NCBI GenBank assembly: GCA_038246785.1
Contig: JBBRVP010000020.1
Location: 1 to 50,055, forward strand
From: JBBRVP01 sp038246785
Lineage (GTDB): Bacteria; Actinomycetota; Actinomycetes; Jiangellales; Jiangellaceae
DNA: 50,055 bases
Reading direction: 5' to 3'
Shown: positions 1-7,120 of the stretch, piece by piece
Position numbering within the stretch: position 1 is the first letter of the stretch
Layout of the letters: every line of letters starts with the position of its first letter
Made by a program: the position numbers and the translations under genes
The notes under the pieces: generated by a model
The model's database searches: none
Told to the model about the DNA's origin: nothing
The model's input: only the letters and a program-made list of their open reading frames with translations

Positions 1-69
1 CGGCGCGATCAACGCCCACTGCTCATCGGTCAGATCGGAGGGATAGGGGCGCGGGGAAGTGGACGCCAT
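1..69 (-). mobile_element. IS5-family transposase, N-terminal fragment (cut by window edge)
   Basis: Reading the minus strand from an ATG at 69 gives 23 codons beginning MASTSPRPYPSDLTDEQWAL, which run off the window. The segment YPSDLTDEQWALI is the characteristic opening of IS5-family (DUF4096-type) DDE transposases of actinobacteria. The rest of the transposase lies outside the window. The element's own terminal sequence probably occupies the stretch between the ATG and about 118-140, where the neighbouring PIG-L gene loses homology to its family. Family assignment rests on 23 residues only, but the motif is distinctive. Confidence 0.8.
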
Positions 70-87
70 ACCGCCACACTGGCCACC

Positions 88-555
88 TCAGTCACAACAG
101 TCACGGAGGCTCGCCGAGTGCTTTCCCAACACGTTCTCAGCGCCGATGACCTCGCGGACCGCCTCCATCAGCTCGCCGGATCGTGCGGCCAGCGCGCCGT
201 CCGGCAGCCCGAGGTGGGTTTGTGCGGCCGGCCGGACGCCGAGACGTTCGAGGGCCTGCCGGGACTCCGCGCGCCGCCGCTGCGGGAGGTCGGCCACGAG
301 CCCGGCGGGTGCGGCGGGGTGCGACGCCTCGCCGTCGGTGGCCCAGACGACGTGCAGTGGCCGGCCGCGACGGGCGAGCCCGGCGCACAGCCCCCCGACG
401 CCGAGCACCTCGTCGTCGGGGTGGGCGGCCAGCACGACGATCCGGCTGGCAGCGAGCAGCGGGGCAAGGTCCATGGGCGCCAGCGGGTGCGCCGCAAGCC
501 AGGCTGCCCAGGCGTGCTCCGGCGTGCCGTCCCCGCCGAGATCCGAGGCGGTCAC
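88..555 (-). pseudogene. PIG-L family deacetylase, 3' end truncated by IS insertion
   Basis: PIG-L (LmbE) proteins are zinc-dependent N-deacetylases of GlcNAc-type substrates. This reading frame starts at GTG 555, overlapping the upstream acyl-CoA dehydrogenase stop by GTGA. It contains the metal-binding motif AAHPDDEVLG at residues 43-52, followed by typical PIG-L sequence to about residue 141 (EAVREVIGAEN). The last dozen residues (GKHSASLRDCCD) are unlike the family and come from the adjoining IS5-type element, giving 155 aa where family members are usually above 220. The second metal-binding histidine region of the family is therefore missing. In actinobacteria I know this gene as often fused to a SAM methyltransferase and followed by a glycosyltransferase, so the lost part may have been longer. 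It is probably non-functional. Confidence 0.75.
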
Positions 556-1604
556 CGCGGTGGCTCGTCGAGGGCGAGCCGGCCCAGGGCCTCGAGGTCG
601 CGCTCGGCGTGGCTCTGCCGCACGAACACGGTGAGGTCGGCCACGCGCCGGCTGTGGCGGGCGTCGAGGGACAGCGGTACGGCGCCGAGCGCCCGGCCGA
701 CGCGCTCGAGCACCTCGGCGACGGTGCGCTCGACGACCGCGCGTGCCCGGCGGGCGATCAGCTGGGCGAGGGGGGCGTCCTCCGGGGCGCTGTCGACGGC
801 CGCCGCGGCGGCGGACAGCGTCGCGCAAGCGGCATGCAGTGCGGCGTCGACGGCGCCCGCGTGGGCGAGGGCGTGCGCATCGAGCGGGCGCCGGCGCTGG
901 GCGACGGCCAACGCGTCGGCAACCCCGGTGGCGCCGCCGAGCCACACGGCGGCCACGCCGATGCCGCCGTGCCAGAAGCCGGCGCGGTCCAGGTAAATCC
1001 CCGGTTCGCCCACCGGCTCGGCGGGCACGCCGTCGAGGCGTACGGAGCGGCTGTCGCTGCCGGCCATGCCGTACGCCGGCCAGGTCCCGTCCATCGGCTG
1101 GGTCCCGTCGGCCATCCGGACCGCGAACAGTCGGTAGCCGTCGTCGGCGTGGGCCGTGACGAGGGCGTGGCTGCACGCCCCGGCGCCGCTGCACCACGGC
1201 TTGGTCCCGGCCAGTCGCCAACCGGTCGCGCCACGCCGCGCCTGGACGCGCGCGCTGGGTGGGTCGGCGGCCCACACTCCCCACAACTCGCCGGGCCCGG
1301 GCTCGCGGCCGGCCAACTCGGCCAGGATCGCATCGGCGTCGGCGTGACCCTCGGCAAGCCGGGCCAGCACGACGTCGGCCCGGCCGATCGCGCATAGCGC
1401 CTGCCACCGCTCGGCCGTCGCTCCGCCTCCCGGCCGCGGCAGGTGGAGCACGCCGGACTCCGCCAGCGCGCGAACCGCGACGGCTGCGGCCTCAGGGTCC
1501 CCCAGCCCGGTGAGGTCGAGGGCGGCCAGCTGGTGCTCGAGCGACTCCACGATCGCCGTGGCAGGTCCATCCGGCCCCGGCGGTCTGATCTGCGCGGTCG
1601 TCAT
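552..1604 (-). CDS. acyl-CoA dehydrogenase-like protein
   Basis: The 350-aa product resembles divergent acyl-CoA dehydrogenases: an alpha-helical N-terminal part, the mid-domain segment GTKPWCSGA at residues 133-141 (the position of the flavin-proximal G-K-W-T/S motif), and a helical C-terminal part rich in Ala/Arg. I cannot find a convincing C-terminal catalytic Glu motif, so enzymatic activity is uncertain. The start is ATG 1604; in-frame sequence upstream overlaps the divergent lipoprotein and looks non-coding. The stop overlaps the GTG of the PIG-L gene (GTGA at 552-555), so the two are translationally coupled. This pairing, usually with a glycosyltransferase and methyltransferase, is a conserved actinobacterial set of unknown product. 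The IS insertion downstream has probably disabled the rest of the pathway. Confidence 0.75.
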   Translation of the reverse strand: MTTAQIRPPGPDGPATAIVESLEHQLAALDLTGLGDPEAAAVAVRALAESGVLHLPRPGGGATAERWQALCAIGRADVVLARLAEGHADADAILAELAGREPGPGELWGVWAADPPSARVQARRGATGWRLAGTKPWCSGAGACSHALVTAHADDGYRLFAVRMADGTQPMDGTWPAYGMAGSDSRSVRLDGVPAEPVGEPGIYLDRAGFWHGGIGVAAVWLGGATGVADALAVAQRRRPLDAHALAHAGAVDAALHAACATLSAAAAAVDSAPEDAPLAQLIARRARAVVERTVAEVLERVGRALGAVPLSLDARHSRRVADLTVFVRQSHAERDLEALGRLALDEPPR

Positions 1605-1692
1605 CGGGCTCCCCCAGGCGGCTTGGCGCCGATCCTGCCACGCGCGACGAAGTGGGCAAGTCGGGCGACCACGCGGGGAACCGACGCGCACC

Positions 1693-2181
1693 GTGCGACG
1701 TCCGACCGGTGTGGCGCTCGGCACCCGACGACTCCGCAGGACGGCACTGGTGTGCGCGGCTCTCGCGCTCGCCGGCTGCGGGTCGGCAGTCAGCGCCGGC
1801 TCGGCCGGCACCTCACCGTCACCTCGTGTCATGGTCACGGCCTCCAGAGCCACGCCGGCCACGACTGCGGGAGACACCGCGTCGCCGGGCCGCACACCGC
1901 AACCCACTACCCCAGGAGGCACCGTGCACTCGAGCCCCGTTCCCGGCTCGGTCCAGACGGCCGGTCGGGTGCGGGAGGGGGTGCGCCCCAGTTGCCTGCT
2001 GCTCGGTCCGTGGCTGCTGGTCGGTGACCTGGTGCGCGATGTGCGCCCCGGCGAGTCGGTACGCGTCACGGGCACGCCCCAGCCCAACCTCATGACGACC
2101 TGCCAGCAGGGGACGCCGCTCGCGGTGACCTTCCTCGAACGCCTGGCAGGGGGCCCCTCGGTTCCCCCGACCGCCCGCTGA
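1693..2181 (+). CDS. small secreted lipoprotein of unknown function
   Basis: The 162-aa product has a lipoprotein signal: arginines (RRLRR), a hydrophobic run and the lipobox LAGC, so it should be anchored outside the membrane by the lipidated Cys. A Ser/Thr/Pro-rich linker (roughly residues 35-85) leads to a compact C-terminal domain containing RPSCLLLGPWLLVGDLV and RVTGTPQPNLMTTCQQGTPL, with two cysteines that could pair. This pattern resembles small OB-fold-like actinobacterial lipoproteins, but I cannot name a family with certainty. The start could be GTG 1693 or GTG 1711; both precede the same signal peptide. The gene is divergent from the acyl-CoA dehydrogenase (88-bp gap) and is followed 48 bp downstream by a perfect hairpin. 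Confidence 0.65.
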   Translation: MRRPTGVALGTRRLRRTALVCAALALAGCGSAVSAGSAGTSPSPRVMVTASRATPATTAGDTASPGRTPQPTTPGGTVHSSPVPGSVQTAGRVREGVRPSCLLLGPWLLVGDLVRDVRPGESVRVTGTPQPNLMTTCQQGTPLAVTFLERLAGGPSVPPTAR

Positions 2182-2229
2182 GCCTTCCCCCACCGCGCCG
2201 CCCGGTGGTCCACCGCGCCGCCCGGCCGA

Positions 2230-2290
2230 GTTGATCAAGGAGAAGACCACCGTCTCAGCGACTCAGAACGTGGTCTTCTCCTTGATCAAC
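2230..2290. repeat. 61-bp palindromic repeat, copy 1 (possible terminator)
   Basis: Perfect 21-bp inverted arms (2230-2250 and 2270-2290, beginning GTTGATCAAGGAGAAGACCA) enclose a 19-nt loop. A second copy at 20866-20926 has the same arms with one mismatch and a loop of the same length but different sequence. Both copies lie 36-49 bp after a plus-strand stop codon, so a transcription-end role is plausible, though there is no U-tract. Same arms with unrelated loops is the pattern of a mobile or selected hairpin rather than a chance repeat. Confidence 0.85.
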
Positions 2291-2295
2291 AGGAA

Positions 2296-2338
2296 CGGGG
2301 GCGGGCGGGGGCGGGCGGGGGCGGGCGGGGGCGGGCGG
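2296..2338. repeat. G-rich 10-bp tandem repeat (about four units)
   Basis: Four consecutive copies of GGGGGCGGGC, immediately after the 61-bp palindrome. The plus strand carries at least eight G-runs of three or more separated by single C residues, which fits the formal rule for a G-quadruplex. No gene reads convincingly through it. It may be replication slippage on a G-tract or a structured element; I see no direct evidence of function. Confidence 0.8.
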
Positions 2339-2429
2339 CAGGGCGCGGGCCGCAGGGAGTGGGCCGCGAAGTCAGCCCCCTTGACGGCGGTCGTCCCCTC
2401 GTACAAGTGTCGATCTTGGCGTCGGATGG

Positions 2430-2686
2430 CGACGCTTCGCGTCGCGGGTCGTAGGCCGGCGGGGAGCGGTCGCTGTCGACGTAGCTCGGCGCCGGGTCCT
2501 CGCGAGCCAGCCGGTCCACCTCGCGCAGCACCTCGCGTGCCACCTCGGCGTCGGTCTCGCCGTACAGCGCCTGGCCGAGCACCTGCAAGTGGCTGAACTC
2601 GATGTCGCGCAGGTTGCTGCGGTGATGAGTCCTCGGGTCCCCGAGGTCCCGGCCGAGCCCCAGTTGCCGGTCGGTACCTCCACCGT
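2430..2686 (-). pseudogene. decayed coding remnant (no start codon)
   Basis: On the minus strand one frame shows the strong third-position GC bias of a real gene, reading RTHHRSNLRDIEFSHLQVLG and then QALYGETDAEVAREVLREVD into a DPAPSYVDSDR stretch. Upstream it runs into an in-frame TAG near 2686 without a usable ATG, GTG or TTG at the expected place. Downstream it degenerates into the G-rich repeat. I read it as a fragment of a helical protein whose 5' end is gone. The family is not recognised. A short intact gene with an unusual start such as CTG cannot be excluded. Confidence 0.35.
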
Positions 2687-2772
2687 CCTACCCGCGGGCA
2701 ACGTCCCGCAAGCGGTACGCAGCCTGACGCTCGACGTGGCACCTCGGTGCCGAGGCGGGTTGCCCGGCGGGG

Positions 2773-3180
2773 CTACCAGGTCCAGCCGCGGGCTCGCAGG
2801 GCATTCTCGGCGAGCAGCCGATGGACGGCGGGGGACGTGTCGTCGTCGAGGCCCTCCACCCCGGCGAGCCGGCAGGCCAGAGCCAGCTGGTCCTCATAGG
2901 CCGACTGCGCTGCCCGCAGGTGGTGCGCCCGCGCGTAGCGGCCGGTGTCGGCCAGCAGCGAGTCGAGCTCGCGGTGCAACTCAGCGAGCCGCAGCTGCAC
3001 CCGCAGGGTCGCGAAGGGGTCCGGCTCCGGCCGCCGGACCCGGCGCGCCCTCCAGGCGCGGCCCGCCGACCAGGCCCGCTGCACCGCCGAGGGCCGGGCC
3101 GGCGGCACGAGGACGCGGCCGAACAGCGCCCCCGCTGTCGCGGCCAGCGCGCAGATCAGCAACCACGCGAGCACCGTCAC
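2773..3180 (-). CDS. small single-pass membrane protein, tandem paralogue B
   Basis: The 135-aa product starts at GTG 3180 (AGAGG five bases upstream). It has an N-terminal membrane segment (TVLAWLLICALAATAGALFG), an Arg-rich juxtamembrane stretch and then a helical cytoplasmic domain ending in HRLLAENALRARGWTW. It is clearly paralogous to the next gene upstream (3278-3670): same size, same N-terminal anchor, shared DPF-TL--Q-RL-EL-REL and H-H-LRAAQ-AY motifs, and the same GWTW end. Function is unknown. The pair sits directly downstream of livF on the same strand and may be cotranscribed with it. A (GAGCC)n tract separates the two copies. Confidence 0.7.
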   Translation of the reverse strand: MTVLAWLLICALAATAGALFGRVLVPPARPSAVQRAWSAGRAWRARRVRRPEPDPFATLRVQLRLAELHRELDSLLADTGRYARAHHLRAAQSAYEDQLALACRLAGVEGLDDDTSPAVHRLLAENALRARGWTW

Positions 3181-3217
3181 GCACCTCTGCAGGAAGCCTA
3201 CGACTCGCGACGCTGGT

Positions 3218-3270
3218 GAGCCGAGCCGAGCCGAGCCGAGCCGAGCCGAGCCGGAGCCGAGCCGAGCCGG
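3218..3270. repeat. GAGCC pentanucleotide tandem repeat
   Basis: About ten near-perfect copies of GAGCC, with one extra G interrupting the run, lie between the two tandem paralogues and just downstream of the stop of the upstream copy. A five-base unit changes reading frame with each unit gained or lost, but here the tract lies between genes. It therefore more likely affects spacing or read-through into the downstream copy than protein sequence. Confidence 0.85.
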
Positions 3271-3277
3271 AACGGAT

Positions 3278-3670
3278 CTACCAGGTCCAGCCCTGACCCC
3301 GCAGGGCGCTCTCGGCGAGCAGCCGGTGTACGGAACCGTGCCCCTCGATCGGCCCGACCTCGGCCAGTCGGCATGCCTCGTCGAGCAACGCGTCGTAGGC
3401 GAGCTGAGCGGCCCGCAGGTGGTGTGCGGCGGCGAAGCGGACATCGGCCGGCGAGTGCAGCACGTCGAGTTCGCGGGCCAGCTCGCCCAGTCGCACCTGC
3501 AGGCTCAGCGTGGAGAACGGATCTATGCCCTGGTGACGCAGGCGCCGGTCGACCAGGCGCCGCTCCCACCGCCGCTGTACGCGGGTCGCGTGCCCTCGGG
3601 GCAGCGCGGATCGCCCGACGGCCACCCCGACGGCGCCGGCGACGGTGCCGATGACGATCCAGGCGAGCAT
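3278..3670 (-). CDS. small single-pass membrane protein, tandem paralogue A
   Basis: The 130-aa product begins MLAWIVIGTVAGAVGVAVGR, a membrane anchor, followed by basic residues and a soluble helical domain with DPFSTLSLQVRLGELARELD and AAAHHLRAAQLAYDALLDEA, ending SVHRLLAESALRGQGWTW. It matches the downstream paralogue over nearly its whole length, so the pair arose by tandem duplication. A GGGAGGG ribosome-binding site lies about 11 bases before ATG 3670. It follows the livF stop by 79 bp on the same strand. I do not recognise the family. The conserved C-terminal GWTW suggests a docking or packing feature. Confidence 0.75.
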   Translation of the reverse strand: MLAWIVIGTVAGAVGVAVGRSALPRGHATRVQRRWERRLVDRRLRHQGIDPFSTLSLQVRLGELARELDVLHSPADVRFAAAHHLRAAQLAYDALLDEACRLAEVGPIEGHGSVHRLLAESALRGQGWTW

Positions 3671-3749
3671 GGTTGAAGCCGATCCCTCCCGACCCCAGGC
3701 TCAGACGGTACGTCGCGCGCTCGGCCCTCCGCGAGAGCGCAGGTCCCCC

Positions 3750-4460
3750 TCACATGCCGAGGTAGGCCTGCCGGATCTCCTCCCGGCCGCGGATGTCCTC
3801 CGAGGGCCCCTCCAGCTCGATGCTGCCGTCGGCCATGACGTAGGTGTAGTCGCTCACCTTCAAGGCCTTCACGACGTTCTGCTCGGTGAGCAGGATGCTC
3901 TGCCCCTCCCGCTTGAGCCCACGGATCACCTCGAGCAGCTGGGTGACGAGCTTGGGCGCCAGGCCGAGGGACAGCTCGTCGATGATGAGCAGCTTGGGGT
4001 CGGCCATCAGCCCGCGCGCGATGGCCAGCATCTGCTGCTCGCCGCCGGACATCGTGGCCGCGCGCTGCTCCGTACGCTCCTGGAGCACCGGGAACAGCTC
4101 GAGCACGCGGGACAGGTTGTCCGCGGCGCGCGCTTGAGCGCGCTTGGAGACCGCGCCCATCTCGAGGTTCTCCCGGACGGTCATGCCGGCGAACAGCTCA
4201 CGACCCTCGGGGACCATCGTCAGCCCGAGCCCGGCCCGACGGTAGGCCGGCAGGTGGGTGACGTCGCGACCGTCGAAGCTCACCGAGCCGTCGGTCACCT
4301 TGAGCAGGCCGCTGGCCGCCCGCGCCATCGTCGTCTTGCCGGCTCCGTTGGCGCCGATGAGGCTGACCAGCGATCCCTGACGCACCTGCAGGGTCACCTG
4401 GCGCAGCACCTGGACCTCGCCGTAGCCGGCCGCGACCTCGTTGATCTCAAGCAGCGCCAT
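3750..4460 (-). CDS. livF: branched-chain amino acid ABC transporter ATP-binding protein LivF
   Basis: The 236-aa ATPase energises import of branched-chain amino acids or a related substrate together with LivG. Walker A GANGAGKTT is at residues 36-44, the ABC signature SGGEQ at 138-142 and Walker B LLIIDE at 157-162. MVPEGRELF-GMTV-ENL is the stretch typical of LivF rather than LivG. Length is normal. The start (ATG 4460) overlaps the end of livG by 14 bp, so translation is coupled. It is the last transporter gene of the livKHMGF operon. Confidence 0.93.
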   Translation of the reverse strand: MALLEINEVAAGYGEVQVLRQVTLQVRQGSLVSLIGANGAGKTTMARAASGLLKVTDGSVSFDGRDVTHLPAYRRAGLGLTMVPEGRELFAGMTVRENLEMGAVSKRAQARAADNLSRVLELFPVLQERTEQRAATMSGGEQQMLAIARGLMADPKLLIIDELSLGLAPKLVTQLLEVIRGLKREGQSILLTEQNVVKALKVSDYTYVMADGSIELEGPSEDIRGREEIRQAYLGM

Positions 4461-5214
4461 GCTCGTCCTCGTCGGGTTCGCCCAGATAGGCCTCGATCAC
4501 CCGAGGGTCGCTGGCCACCTCGGCCGGTGCCCCCTCGGCGATCTTCGTGCCCTGCTCGAGCACCACGACCCGGTCGCTGACGCCCATCACCGCCTGCATG
4601 ACGTGCTCGACCATGATGATGCTGTTGCCCTGATCGCGGATCTCCCGCAGCAGGTCCAGCAGGCCGCTCACCTCTGTCGGCGTCATCCCGGCAGCCACCT
4701 CGTCGAGGAGGAAGAGCCTGGGCTGCGCCGCCACTGCCCGCGCCAGCTCGAGCCGATTCTTCTCCGAGGCGTTGAGGTGGCGGGCCAGGAGCTCGGCCTT
4801 GTCCGCCAGCCCGACGAAGGCCAGCGCCCGCTCGCTCAGCGACGTCGCCCGGGCCAGCGAGGCGCCCGCGTGCCCGAACGCCGCGCCGACCATGGCGTTC
4901 TGCATCACGGTGAGCTCGGCCAACGGCTTGGGGATCTGATGCGCCTTGGCGATCCCCAGCCGGGCGATCCGGTGCGGCGGGGACCCGCTGATCTGGCGAC
5001 CCTCGAACGTGATGGTCCCCTCATCGATCGGATAGCTGCCCATGATCGTGTTGAACAGCGTGCTCTTGCCGGCACCGTTGGGCCCGATCAGCGCCACGAT
5101 CTCCGCGCGGCGCACGTCCAGGCTGACGTCGTTCACCGCGACCAGGCCGCCGAAGCGCTTGGTGACGTTGCGCAGCTCCAGCACCACGCCGTCGGCTGCG
5201 GCCGGGGCGCTCAC
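4447..5214 (-). CDS. livG: branched-chain amino acid ABC transporter ATP-binding protein LivG
   Basis: This 255-aa ATPase partners LivF under the LivHM channel. Walker A GPNGAGKST is at about 44-52. The IPKPLAELTVMQNAMVGA segment and the C-terminal IMVEHVMQAVMGVSDRVVVL switch region fit LivG. The ABC signature is degenerate (LNASEKNRLELARAVA instead of LSGGQ), as in other LivG-like proteins of this class, and Walker B LFLLDE is intact. The GTG start at 5214 overlaps the livM stop (GTGA), which sets the start; longer in-frame sequence upstream lies inside livM and is not coding. Confidence 0.92.
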   Translation of the reverse strand: MSAPAAADGVVLELRNVTKRFGGLVAVNDVSLDVRRAEIVALIGPNGAGKSTLFNTIMGSYPIDEGTITFEGRQISGSPPHRIARLGIAKAHQIPKPLAELTVMQNAMVGAAFGHAGASLARATSLSERALAFVGLADKAELLARHLNASEKNRLELARAVAAQPRLFLLDEVAAGMTPTEVSGLLDLLREIRDQGNSIIMVEHVMQAVMGVSDRVVVLEQGTKIAEGAPAEVASDPRVIEAYLGEPDEDEHGAA

Positions 5215-6245
5215 TCGAGGATCCTGCGTAGCCGGGCGAACCGGCGGCGGAGGTAGCCGACGACTCCCTCGGGGATGAACAGCACGATCAGCAGGAGGAT
5301 CGCGCCGGAGAGGAAGAGCTGCAGCTGGCTGATGGCGGGCGGCGCAGTGATGAGCGAGGACCGCAGCCGTTCGTACGCCAGCGCTCCGCCGATCGGTCCC
5401 AGCACCGTCCCTGCGCCGCCGAGCATCACCATGACGATTGTCTCGATCGAGGTGCGCAGCGCGAACGCCTCCGCCGGCTCGATGTTGGCATTCTTGAAGA
5501 AGAAGATCGTCCCGACCACCGCCGGGAAGAACGACGACACCGCGAACGCCAGCAGCTTGTACCGCGAGGTGTGGATGCCGAGCCCCTCGGCCGCCTCTTC
5601 GTCCTCGCGGATCGACTGCAGTCCGAGTCCGAGCTTGGCGTGCTTGAGCAGGAAGCTCACGATGACCACGACGGCCATGACGACGGTGAGGTAGCTGTAG
5701 GAGAACCAGGCGGCGTTCGCGGCGCCGCCGTAGTCCTGGTAGACGGAGAAGCTCAACGACATGCCGGTGGAGCCACCGACTATGTCCAGGTTGGTGACCA
5801 GGGCGCGCATCGCCTCGTTGACACCGATGGTCACCAGCGCGAAGTAGGCACCCCTGAGCCTGAGCACCGGCGTGCCGATGACGAGCGTGAACGCGACGAC
5901 GAACAGCCCGGCGGTGAGCGATGCCGGGACCAGCTGCCAGCCCTGGCGGACGAGGTAGAACCCGACGTAGCCGCCGAGGCCGAAGAAGACGACGTTGCCG
6001 AAGTTCACGTAGCCGGTGTAGCCGAGCAGGATGTTCAGGCTCGAGGCGAGCGTGACGAACATGCAGATGAGGAAGAACGTCTCCCGGTCTGTCGAGGAGC
6101 CCGTGACCTCGGGCCAACCGGCCAGCACGGCGACCACGGCGAGGACGACCCACAGGCCGGGCCGCTTGAGCGAGGCCACCAGCGAGCGCTGCCCCCGGCT
6201 GCGGCTGGGTGGGGCCGGGGACGGGGCGTCCGTCGCGGTGGTCAC
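5211..6245 (-). CDS. livM: branched-chain amino acid ABC transporter permease LivM
   Basis: The 344-aa integral membrane protein forms half of the LivHM translocation channel. It carries a short Pro/Ser-rich cytoplasmic N-terminus and about nine hydrophobic segments. The family signature SLNILLGYTGYVNFGNVVFFGLGGY follows the second segment, and the cytoplasmic EAA-like loop (AIREDEEAAEGLGI region, here SIREDEEAAEGLGI) contacts the ATPases. Length is usual. It lies 4 bp after livH and overlaps livG by four bases. Confidence 0.92.
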   Translation of the reverse strand: MTTATDAPSPAPPSRSRGQRSLVASLKRPGLWVVLAVVAVLAGWPEVTGSSTDRETFFLICMFVTLASSLNILLGYTGYVNFGNVVFFGLGGYVGFYLVRQGWQLVPASLTAGLFVVAFTLVIGTPVLRLRGAYFALVTIGVNEAMRALVTNLDIVGGSTGMSLSFSVYQDYGGAANAAWFSYSYLTVVMAVVVIVSFLLKHAKLGLGLQSIREDEEAAEGLGIHTSRYKLLAFAVSSFFPAVVGTIFFFKNANIEPAEAFALRTSIETIVMVMLGGAGTVLGPIGGALAYERLRSSLITAPPAISQLQLFLSGAILLLIVLFIPEGVVGYLRRRFARLRRILE

Positions 6246-6249
6246 GCTC

Positions 6250-7116
6250 TCACCGGGCCCGGGCCAGCACGCCCTGCGGGCGCAATACCAGGACGAGCAC
6301 GAAGATGGCGAACTCGATGACCGAGGTCCATCCCACGGGCATGAATACGGGTACGAGGCCTTCGATCAGCCCCAGGATGATGCCACCGACCAGTGCCCCG
6401 GTCACGTTGCCGAGGCCCCCCAGCACGACGATCACGAAGCTCTTCAACTCGAACACGCCGCCGCTGAGGACCGTGAACGGGAACAGCGTGGCGATGAGCC
6501 CGCCGGCCAGCGCGGCCAGCAGCGTCCCGATGCCGAACGCTATGGCCAGCGTGCGGCCGGTGGAGATCCCGACGAGTTGGGCTGCCGAGCGGTTGTCCGC
6601 CACCGCCTGGATCTTCTTGCCCGGCGTGGTGCGGTAGAGGAATACGTACAGGATCGCGATCGCGGTGAGCGAGATCAGGGCCGCGACGACGTCGTTGAGC
6701 TGGAGGTCGACCGGCCCCACGGTGATCGACCCGAGGTCGACCGGCACGTTGCGCGGCGTGGTCGAGAAGATCGCCGTCCCGATCCCGACGAGCATGATGC
6801 TCACGGCGAACGTCGCGAGCAGCGTCGTGAGCTCCGCCTGCTCGACCAGTCGGTGCACGGCGGTCCAGTAGATGACGACGCCGAGGCCGAACCCGGCCGC
6901 CGCGGCGAGCGCGGCGGCCAGGTACACCGGAAGCCCGAGGTCGCTGACGAGCACGAAGACTACGAACATGCCGAACGTGATCAGCGCCCCGTGGGCGAGG
7001 TTGACGACCTTCATCACCCCGAAGATCAGCGTCAGCCCCATCGCAGCCAGCGCGTAGATCACCCCCAGCAGGAGGCCGTCGGTCAGCGACTGGGCGAGCT
7101 GGTCGAACGACGGCAC
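6250..7116 (-). CDS. livH: branched-chain amino acid ABC transporter permease LivH
   Basis: The 288-aa permease is the second channel subunit. It begins PSFDQLAQSLTDGLLLGVIY, followed by the family motif ALAAMGLTLIFGVMKVVNLAHGAL, several transmembrane helices and the loop IQAVADNRSAAQLVGI that docks on the ATPase. I place the start at GTG 7116, only 4 bp after the binding-protein stop. An in-frame extension to 7194 would overlap that gene and adds Arg/Ser-rich sequence foreign to the family. The ribosome-binding site before 7116 is weak, consistent with translational coupling. Confidence 0.9.
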   Translation of the reverse strand: MPSFDQLAQSLTDGLLLGVIYALAAMGLTLIFGVMKVVNLAHGALITFGMFVVFVLVSDLGLPVYLAAALAAAAGFGLGVVIYWTAVHRLVEQAELTTLLATFAVSIMLVGIGTAIFSTTPRNVPVDLGSITVGPVDLQLNDVVAALISLTAIAILYVFLYRTTPGKKIQAVADNRSAAQLVGISTGRTLAIAFGIGTLLAALAGGLIATLFPFTVLSGGVFELKSFVIVVLGGLGNVTGALVGGIILGLIEGLVPVFMPVGWTSVIEFAIFVLVLVLRPQGVLARAR

Positions 7117-7120
7117 AGCG

